From Deltaproteobacteria bacterium (lineage in GTDB: Bacteria; Desulfobacterota; Binatia; UBA9968), in contig JAERMN010000242.1 of assembly GCA_016844625.1 (NCBI GenBank), positions 1 through 5,628 on the forward strand: a stretch of 5,628 bases of DNA. Reading direction: 5' to 3'. A program made the position numbers and the translations under genes. Numbering within the stretch: the stretch's first letter is position 1; every line of letters starts with the position of its first letter. Below are positions 1-4,777 of this stretch, piece by piece. Below the pieces are notes generated by a model. That model was given only the letters and a program-made list of their open reading frames with translations. It searched no databases and was not told where the DNA came from.

Positions 1-60
1 AGGATTGAACTGTTTTCTCCAACAATTCAATCCTGTGAGACTTGACTGTAGCGTCTTACA
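1..60. repeat. 60-bp imperfect direct repeat, copy 1, with two stem-loops
   Basis: This stretch matches 1134-1193 without gaps at about 45 of 60 positions by hand count; weaker similarity may run some 10 bases further. It holds a stem-loop of aggattgaa (1-9) with ttcaatcct (26-34), extended inward by tgtt (11-14) with aaca (21-24), leaving a 6-base loop. A second stem-loop follows: ttgactgta (42-50) pairs with tacagttcaa (57-66) with one bulged t. The element begins at the window edge and may extend to the left. Its nature is unknown: a small non-coding repeat, an end of a mobile unit, or a regulator-binding region are all possible. No run of T follows either stem, so it is not a clear terminator. 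Confidence 0.6.
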
Positions 61-162
61 GTTCAACCCTGCGGGAACTTGCGCTGGTCTGCCCGACATA
101 AGGCGCCGTTCATTAGGGAGATAACCAGCCTCCTCGGTCGGCCTATGCCGCAAATTCCAATG

Positions 163-192
163 TTGACAAGACTCTGTTAGCTAATGGATATT
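163..192 (+). promoter_or_regulatory. candidate sigma70-type promoter for the PPOX gene
   Basis: A perfect -35 hexamer TTGACA lies at 163-168. After an 18-base spacer comes GATATT at 187-192, which matches the -10 consensus at 4 of 6 positions. Transcription would begin near 199 and give a leader of about 50 bases before the ATG at 249. The -35 is strong, the -10 weak, and the consensus is assumed from well-studied bacteria. Confidence 0.35.
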
Positions 193-248
193 GAACAAAT
201 CCAACGAAGACTACTGCCACCCGTCACCGACCAAAGGAGGAATATGAC

Positions 249-881
249 ATGGATACGATAGACCGGAACGATGCCTACACCGTCACGTCGCTGGACGATC
301 TCGCGAAAATTTATGCCAAGCCGTTGCCCAACATCGCCACCAAGGAAAACGACCATATCACCGAGGTCGGGCGCGCCTTCATCGCGGCATCGCCGTTCCT
401 GGTGCTCGCGACCTCGAACGGCACCAGCATCGACTGTTCGCCCAAGGGCGATGCGCCGGGCTTCGTGCAGCTGCTCGACGACCGCACACTGTTGATCCCC
501 GACCGGCCAGGCAACAACCGTATCGACGGGATGAAGAACCTGCTCGTCAACCCGAAGGTCGGTATCATTTTCATGGTCCCGGGGTCGAACGAAACCTATC
601 GCGTGACTGGCAGTGCGACGATCAGCACGGACCCGGAGTTGCTCAAGCGATGCGAGGTGCGCGGCAAGCCGCCGCGCGTGGTCATGGTCGTCGCTGTCGA
701 CGAAGCCTTCAATCACTGTCCCAAAGCCTTCGTGCGGGCGAAGCTGTGGGATGCGACGGAGCGGCCGAGCCACGCACCGAGCCACGGCGACTTCGCCGCC
801 GCCCGCGACGGGAAGGATGCTGTCTACGCTAGGGATTATAACGAGAAATATGCCGAGCGCTTGAAGACTGAGCTTTACTGA
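249..881 (+). CDS. PPOX-class FMN-dependent protein (MSMEG_1061 / DR_2398-like family)
   Basis: This 210-residue protein belongs to the pyridoxamine-5'-phosphate-oxidase-like flavoproteins with a split-barrel fold that binds FMN; it should be a soluble cytoplasmic homodimer. Family blocks seen are SPFLVLATSNG at 48-58, SPKGDAPGFV at 64-73, DRPGNNRIDGMKNLLVNP at 85-102 followed by a GIIF strand, the YRVTGSA strand at 117-123, and HCPKAFVRAKLWD at 156-168, all typical of the subfamily named PPOX class probable FMN-dependent enzyme. Length is about normal and the frame is intact. The ATG at 249 is chosen because AAAGGAGG (233-240) lies 8 bases upstream; an ATG at 244 is out of frame and soon stops. 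The substrate is not known for this subfamily, so an oxidase or reductase role is only a class-level statement. The gene stands alone, between the two copies of the 60-bp repeat. Confidence 0.9.
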   Translation: MDTIDRNDAYTVTSLDDLAKIYAKPLPNIATKENDHITEVGRAFIAASPFLVLATSNGTSIDCSPKGDAPGFVQLLDDRTLLIPDRPGNNRIDGMKNLLVNPKVGIIFMVPGSNETYRVTGSATISTDPELLKRCEVRGKPPRVVMVVAVDEAFNHCPKAFVRAKLWDATERPSHAPSHGDFAAARDGKDAVYARDYNEKYAERLKTELY

Positions 882-925
882 CCAGGCTGCGAAACGAGAG
901 GCGGCGACCAGAAATCCGGGCCACT

Positions 926-1054
926 GTGTGTGACTATATTGCTGCGCGTGTCGATGAACTCACTGTGATCACGCCAGAAATAATCGAAAACTTAGAACTC
1001 GCCTTACGTGAAATCTACACGGCCGCACTTCTCATGCGGACATTGACGTCGTAA
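926..1054 (+). CDS. doubtful small hypothetical ORF (42 codons, GTG start)
   Basis: The frame is open from just after a stop at 869 to TAA at 1052-1054; GTG at 926 is the most upstream likely start before an even-looking amphipathic stretch. The predicted peptide has a hydrophilic first half and a helix-like second half, ITPEIIENLELALREIY followed by TAALLM. No good Shine-Dalgarno precedes the GTG and I recognise no family. It could be the 3' remnant of a lost gene, a small real gene after the PPOX gene, or chance. Reported only because the residue composition looks protein-like. Confidence 0.15.
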   Translation: MCDYIAARVDELTVITPEIIENLELALREIYTAALLMRTLTS

Positions 1055-1083
1055 ACGTTTCCACAGAAATGACGCTTACCGAC

Positions 1084-1129
1084 TAACCCGCTGCTTGACC
1101 CTATTTCAGGTCAGTGGCATTGGGTTAAC
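1084..1129. other. long imperfect hairpin next to repeat copy 2
   Basis: Outer arms taaccc (near 1084) and gggtta (near 1122) pair over 6 bases, and inner arms tgacc and ggtca pair over 5, with small internal loops and a tgc/gca step between them. The loop is ctatttca. The shape loosely recalls an integron attC site, but the outer boxes do not fit the RYYYAAC and GTTRRRY consensus exactly. No T-run follows, so it is not a standard terminator. Confidence 0.3.
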
Positions 1130-1133
1130 CCTC

Positions 1134-1193
1134 AGGATTGGATTGATTTCTCCTACGACTCAATCCCGGGAGATTTGGCGGTGACGTCGTAAA
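1134..1193. repeat. 60-bp imperfect direct repeat, copy 2
   Basis: Ungapped partner of 1-60, with 15 mismatches in 60 columns. The first hairpin of copy 1 is only partly kept: ggattg (1135-1140) pairs with caatcc (1161-1166), and one substitution keeps a G-U pair; alternatively ggattga (1140-1146) pairs perfectly with tcaatcc (1160-1166). The second hairpin of copy 1 is largely lost. Starts 1133 bases after copy 1, so the pair brackets the PPOX gene and its promoter. Confidence 0.6.
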
Positions 1194-1362
1194 ACGATCA
1201 AGCCATGCTCTGCGTCGACGGGGCTCATGAATGCACCTCCCCGATTTCGTTGGGTAACGCATACCCCTTTGCCAGAACTATTTGCTGCGAAGTGCTTTGA
1301 ACGGAAAATGGAGCAAAAGCGCACCGAGTGTAGAGGATTGCATTCATTCAGTTGACGACCGA

Positions 1363-1386
1363 TGGTAGCGCATAGTTTCGCTACCA
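1363..1386. other. perfect 8-bp stem-loop
   Basis: tggtagcg (1363-1370) and cgctacca (1379-1386) are exact reverse complements around the 8-base loop catagttt. There is no U-rich tail on either strand, so it may be an operator-like dyad or a chance hairpin. It lies about 220 bases upstream of the carboxyltransferase fragment. Confidence 0.35.
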
Positions 1387-1603
1387 GTTCAGGATTGAGA
1401 AACCTCGCGACGGTTTTAGCCGCCGCGCTTGGCCCATCCATCGAAAGCAAGCATCAAAAGCCGGAACTTTAAATTGCATTCGGCGGCTCCAGTGGAAATT
1501 TATCTCAAAGCTTGCCACGTTGCGGAACTTCGTCCGTGGGCTTATGAATTTCTCCCCTCTTCGTGCCACGTGAGAAATAGATTCTGCGATTGCGGGAGGC
1601 GCC

Positions 1604-1792
1604 ATGGCCACCATTCGATTTGTCGACACCACCATTCGCGACGGCCATCAGAGCTTGTGGGCGGAAGATATGACCCCGGGCATGATGTTGCCGCTGGTGA
1701 CGAGGTTTGACGACGCGGTTGCTAAAATCATCCGGCGATCTTGGGGGTCACACGCGAAAACCTATGCGCCAGATGACAAAAGTCCCCGATGG
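1604..1792 (+). pseudogene. truncated 5' fragment of a carboxyltransferase gene (paralogue of the gene at 3122)
   Basis: The first 63 codons align without gaps to the full-length gene at 3122-4591. Residues 1-39 agree at 29 of 39 positions and keep the active-site block DTTIRDGHQSLWAE at 8-21. Codons 39-63 agree at only about 8 of 25, including GSH at 48-50 and the final W63, so this part is decayed or has compensating small indels. The leader is shared too: GGGAGGCGCC sits directly before the ATG in both copies, preceded by a gtgaga and an ctg-gatt block. After W63 similarity ends; the open frame continues to 1930 only as antisense of the receptor gene. Everything after the first beta strand of the barrel is missing, so the product cannot be an active carboxyltransferase. 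It is best read as a duplication remnant or a paralogue cut by rearrangement. Confidence 0.8.
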
Positions 1793-1794
1793 AA

Positions 1795-2874
1795 TCACTT
1801 GCTTTCCGTGTATTTCCGAATCGTACTTCTCACCTCGGCCGGGGCCTGGACCAGCTTTCTTATAAGTTTGTCCGCCTCACCACCGACTTCAAATCTCGGA
1901 TCGGAGCGCGTGACTTTTTTGAATTCCTGAATGAATTCCGGATCCTTGATCATCTGCGAAAATCCCTGTCGCAGGGCAGTTACGGCTTCCGCGGGCGTTT
2001 TCGGAGCAACTTTGGCGATGCGCTGCATGGCGTGCGTTAGGTTGATCGTTTTCAGCGCTTCCCACAGCGGCCCCGAGCCCAGCTTCCCCAATATCTGCTG
2101 GTGGAGCTGTGAGAAAGAAGGTATCTCAGGCGCCTCGGCGCTCGGCCGAAACTCCCCATCCGCAGTGACAAGCTCGTCGGCATAGACGGGAACAACCAGA
2201 CCGTCTTTCACCATGCGCGGTTGTACCTGAGATCGATAGCCGGGCGTTCCCTCGGTGAAAAACTGGATTTCATTTCGTTCAACGGCCAAACGCGCATCCG
2301 AGTTAGAGTTGTACCCAGTCACGTACTGATGTGGAATACCTAAGATATCGAGCTGTAGCCGGAATCGGACATCCTTCGCGCTGTTGAGGCTCAAGCCACC
2401 CACCTTGAAACCCTTCGCTTTGATAAGATCTTTAGGTTCCTGGATGCCTGGCGGGACGTCCCTGCGTATGTAGGCTACGGCGACTCCTTCGATGCTCGCG
2501 ATATAGGCGAATTTCGCGAGATCAACTCTAAGAGTGGGGTCGGCGGTCAGAAGATTGAAAAACTGACCAGTAAAATATCCCAGGGTCAATCCGTCGGGTT
2601 TGGCGACCTCGCCAAGGTAATTAGTGCCGGTCACGCCACCCGCGCCGGGCATATTCTGCACCACGATCGCCGGCTGCCCGGGCAGGTGTCTTCCCAGATA
2701 ACGGGCCACAAGCCTGCCCTCAATATCCGTCGGCCCCCCGGGGGCAAAGTTGATTAGCACGGTCAGGGTCTTGCCCCGATAGAAAGGCGTGTCAGCTGAA
2801 AAGGTAGAACCCGTCCACAACGGGCAAAAAATGATAACGAAAAGCAACCGCCTCAATGCACCATTCAGTTTCAT
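1795..2874 (-). CDS. TctC/Bug-family periplasmic solute-binding protein (tripartite tricarboxylate transporter type)
   Basis: A 359-residue exported receptor that should bind an organic acid or similar small anion and hand it to a TctA/TctB membrane pair. The N-terminus is a Sec signal peptide: charged MKLNGALRR, hydrophobic LLFVIIFCPLW, then a likely cut after STFSA (residue 27). The Cys in the core does not fit a lipobox. Family motifs are APGGPTD at 44-50, HLPGQPAIVVQNMPGAGG within 63-80 and the following TGTNYL; these form the ligand-pocket loops in this fold. The C-terminus has a long helical tail and looks complete. The ATG at 2874 is preferred over a TTG 12 codons upstream because an AGAGG lies 6 bases before it and the signal peptide then begins correctly. 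No tctA or tctB genes are nearby, as is common for orphan receptors. It is transcribed opposite to its neighbours, and its stop lies 2 bases from the end of the carboxyltransferase fragment. The ligand cannot be read from sequence. Confidence 0.9.
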   Translation of the reverse strand: MKLNGALRRLLFVIIFCPLWTGSTFSADTPFYRGKTLTVLINFAPGGPTDIEGRLVARYLGRHLPGQPAIVVQNMPGAGGVTGTNYLGEVAKPDGLTLGYFTGQFFNLLTADPTLRVDLAKFAYIASIEGVAVAYIRRDVPPGIQEPKDLIKAKGFKVGGLSLNSAKDVRFRLQLDILGIPHQYVTGYNSNSDARLAVERNEIQFFTEGTPGYRSQVQPRMVKDGLVVPVYADELVTADGEFRPSAEAPEIPSFSQLHQQILGKLGSGPLWEALKTINLTHAMQRIAKVAPKTPAEAVTALRQGFSQMIKDPEFIQEFKKVTRSDPRFEVGGEADKLIRKLVQAPAEVRSTIRKYTESK

Positions 2875-3121
2875 CGCTTGCCTCTTTTCCTGGCTGATGA
2901 TCAGCCACAAACCATTTTATTAAGATTGTCGGAACGCTAGTGCCCACTCAACGTAAACGCGAGGCAAAATAGTTCGAACCTCGGCCTTCGACCCGCCACC
3001 GACTTATCACGGAGGCAATCGAGGGTTCAAACGAATTTTCGCCAACGGGTTCATGAAATTGCGTAATCTTCATGCTATTTGAAGTGAGAGCTTCGAAATC
3101 TGAGATTCGCCGGGAGGCGCC
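2875..3121. promoter_or_regulatory. divergent intergenic region between receptor and carboxyltransferase genes
   Basis: This 247-bp gap must hold the promoter of the minus-strand receptor gene and probably that of the plus-strand carboxyltransferase. I see no pair of hexamers good enough to name: taaaat on the minus strand near 2914-2920 resembles a -10, but no -35 sits at a proper distance. From about 3040 onward the sequence resembles the region before the truncated copy (from about 1531), so part of it was duplicated with the gene start. Confidence 0.4.
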
Positions 3122-4591
3122 ATGGAAACCATCAAGTTCGTCGACACCACGATTCGCGACGGGCACCAGAGCTTGTGGGCGGAAAATATGACCACGGGCA
3201 TGATGTTGCCGATCGCTAAGAACTTGGACGACGCGGGTTTTGACGGGATCGAACTGATTTCCGGGTCGCACTTAAAAAAATCCGTGCGTGATTTAAAGGA
3301 AGACCCGTGGGAGCGCGTGCGGCTGATCTCCAAGCTGATCACCAAGACACCTCTCAGGCTCATTGCCGGACGGGTCAATACTTTTGAATACAATCCGCCG
3401 TCGATGTACCGCCTATTCGTCGAGCGCATGTTCGCCAATGGCATCAAAGAAGCGCGCATTTCAGACGAGTGGAACGACTACGAAGGTTGGAAGTTTCGCG
3501 TCGGCGAGTGCCATCGCGCCGGCATGAAGTCGATCCTAAACCTAATCTACTCGGTTTCGCCCAAGCACTCCGACGAATATTTCGCCCTGCGCACGCGCCA
3601 AGCGGCGTCGCTCAAGCCTTACCGCCTCTGTCTCAAAGATCCCGGCGGCTTGCTGACACCGGAAAGAATGGCAACACTGGTGCCGATCATCTACAAAAAC
3701 GCCAACGGCATCCCGGTAGAATTGCATACCCACTGCACCACTGGCCTCGGTCCGCTGTGCTGCATCAAAGGCATGGAACTTGGCATGCGTAACATCAACA
3801 CTGCCTTGCCGCCGCTGGCCGACGGCACGTCGAATCCGTCGCTATTCAACGTGGCCAGAAACGCCCGCGCGCTCGGCTACGCCACTGACATCGACGAAGA
3901 AATCCTGCAACCGGTGTCGCGCCACTTCACCGCCATCGCCAAGCGCGAAGGCTTCACCATCGGCGCGCCGGTGGAATACGACTACGCGCAATACCAACAC
4001 CAAGTGCCGGGCGGCATGTTGTCCAACCTGCGCTTCCAACTGCGCAAGGTCGGTTTGGAGCACAAATTTCCCGAGGCACTGGAAGAAACCATCAAAGTCC
4101 GCGAGGAATTCGGCTATCCGATTATGGTCACGCCGCTGTCGCAGTTCGTCGGCAGCCAGGCGGCGATCAATGTGATTGTCGGCGAGCGCTACAAAGAAGT
4201 CACCGATCAGGTGATCAAGTTCGCCCTCGGCCACGCCGGCGCGGAAGGCGCGCGCGATATGGCGGCCAACGTCAAAGATAAGATTCTCAATCGGCCGCGC
4301 GCCAAGGAGTGGGCCAAGTGGACGCCGGACGAACCCTCGCCCGACGAGATGCGCCGCAGGTTGGGGGCCGAGGGAACCTCCGACGAAGAGCTGCTGCTGC
4401 GCTGGATCATCGGCAAGGAAGATATAGATTTCATGCGCGCCAACAAGCGGCCACTGGAATATTTGAATTCCGAACAGCCGCTAGTGAACTTGCTGCAAGA
4501 ATTATCGAAGCGCACGAAGAACCGGCAAATTCATGTGCAGACGGCGAATTTTTCCGTCACGCTGGGGAAGCGCGCCGGCGCAATTACTTAG
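3122..4591 (+). CDS. stand-alone carboxyltransferase-type protein (pyruvate carboxylase / oxaloacetate decarboxylase alpha / transcarboxylase 5S family)
   Basis: A 489-residue cytoplasmic protein with an HMGL-like TIM barrel (about 4-270) followed by a conserved PYC_OADA-type region (about 285-440). Family enzymes move a carboxyl group between biotin and a keto acid using a divalent metal. Visible motifs: DTTIRDGHQS at 8-17 (metal Asp8, active-site Gln16), AGRVNTFEY at 82-90, LCLKDPGGLLTPE at 169-181 with Lys172 at the place of the carboxylated lysine, the metal pair HTH at 202-204, DGTSNPS at 234-240, QVPGGMLSNL at 294-303 and TPLSQFVGSQAAIN at 337-350. It ends without a biotinyl domain (no AMKM motif), so any biotin carrier is a separate protein. 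Differences from the classical enzymes include AEN at 20-22 instead of ATR and SGSHLKK at 47-53 where they have a GGATFD block, which suggests another substrate. GGGAGG (3112-3117) lies only 4 bases before the ATG, as in the truncated copy. The amidohydrolase gene follows on the same strand. Confidence 0.85.
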   Translation: METIKFVDTTIRDGHQSLWAENMTTGMMLPIAKNLDDAGFDGIELISGSHLKKSVRDLKEDPWERVRLISKLITKTPLRLIAGRVNTFEYNPPSMYRLFVERMFANGIKEARISDEWNDYEGWKFRVGECHRAGMKSILNLIYSVSPKHSDEYFALRTRQAASLKPYRLCLKDPGGLLTPERMATLVPIIYKNANGIPVELHTHCTTGLGPLCCIKGMELGMRNINTALPPLADGTSNPSLFNVARNARALGYATDIDEEILQPVSRHFTAIAKREGFTIGAPVEYDYAQYQHQVPGGMLSNLRFQLRKVGLEHKFPEALEETIKVREEFGYPIMVTPLSQFVGSQAAINVIVGERYKEVTDQVIKFALGHAGAEGARDMAANVKDKILNRPRAKEWAKWTPDEPSPDEMRRRLGAEGTSDEELLLRWIIGKEDIDFMRANKRPLEYLNSEQPLVNLLQELSKRTKNRQIHVQTANFSVTLGKRAGAIT

Positions 4592-4704
4592 TTTCGAGTT
4601 CCGGGTTTCGGATTTCGGATTTCGGGTTTCGCGTTCCTGGATTCTGAACGCAAGCGCTTACGTTTGATTCCCCAACTCCAAACTCGCAACCCGAAACACG
4701 AAAC
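4591..4704. repeat. intergenic heptamer array forming a large imperfect inverted repeat
   Basis: The left arm holds four consecutive heptamers of form GRTTTCG (4604-4631: ggtttcg, gatttcg, gatttcg, ggtttcg), with degenerate units on either side starting at the stop codon of the carboxyltransferase gene. The right arm (about 4681-4704) carries the reverse complement, with cgcaacccgaaacacgaaac. The centre is the palindrome aagcgctt (4652-4659), flanked by near-complementary gaacgc and acgttt. The transcript could fold into a long imperfect hairpin between two co-directional genes. There is no T-run, so the role might be mRNA processing or stability, or the unit may be a REP-like dispersed repeat. 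Confidence 0.6.
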
Positions 4705-4732
4705 CGGCTGAGTCGCTGTTGAAACTCAGCCG
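4705..4732 (+). other. perfect 9-bp intergenic stem-loop
   Basis: cggctgagt (4705-4713) and actcagccg (4724-4732) are exact reverse complements around a 10-base loop. It follows directly after the heptamer palindrome and ends 45 bases before the amidohydrolase ATG. The sequence after it is purine-rich and lacks a T-run, so a rho-independent terminator is unlikely; an RNA-stabilising or attenuating hairpin is possible. Confidence 0.45.
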
Positions 4733-4777
4733 AGCGAGTGCAATAAGAAAAGAAACTTAACCAGGAGGCACCAAACC

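Larger units (their letters stand above)
882..1603. other. 720-bp stretch without a convincing gene; repeats and hairpins
   Basis: No frame here has family-like sequence with a good ribosome site. It contains: a doubtful 42-codon frame at 926-1054 (+); an imperfect hairpin at 1084-1129; the palindrome gggttaaccc at 1122-1131; repeat copy 2 at 1134-1193; a 12-base word tgacgtcgtaaa at both 1044 and 1182; and a perfect stem-loop at 1363-1386. A minus-strand frame from an ATG at 1441 down to 1160 (about 93 residues) has no Shine-Dalgarno and no recognisable domain. From about 1531 the sequence resembles the region before the full carboxyltransferase gene. The stretch reads like eroded or regulatory DNA. 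Confidence 0.6.

Noticed and set aside
177..785. Long minus-strand frame opposite the PPOX gene
   Set aside because: The plus-strand frame has clear family motifs and a strong ribosome site; the opposite frame is arginine- and histidine-rich shadow sequence.
1..1206. CRISPR array or IS element with terminal inverted repeats
   Set aside because: Only two copies 1.1 kb apart, in direct orientation, with no spacers and no transposase or cas gene in the window.
1160..1441. Minus-strand frame of about 93 residues starting at an ATG at 1441
   Set aside because: No Shine-Dalgarno, no recognisable domain, and it overlaps repeat copy 2 at its 3' end. It looks like a chance open frame in non-coding DNA.
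1793..1930. Extension of the carboxyltransferase fragment to a 108-residue ORF
   Set aside because: After codon 63 the frame is simply antisense to the C-terminus of the receptor gene and shares nothing with the full-length carboxyltransferase.
2875..2910. TTG start 12 codons upstream for the receptor
   Set aside because: It would put a hydrophilic SQEKRQ stretch before the signal peptide and has no better ribosome site; the ATG at 2874 has AGAGG at proper spacing.
4705..4732. Rho-independent terminator after the carboxyltransferase
   Set aside because: The stem is perfect but is followed by purine-rich sequence on the plus strand, with no T-run.
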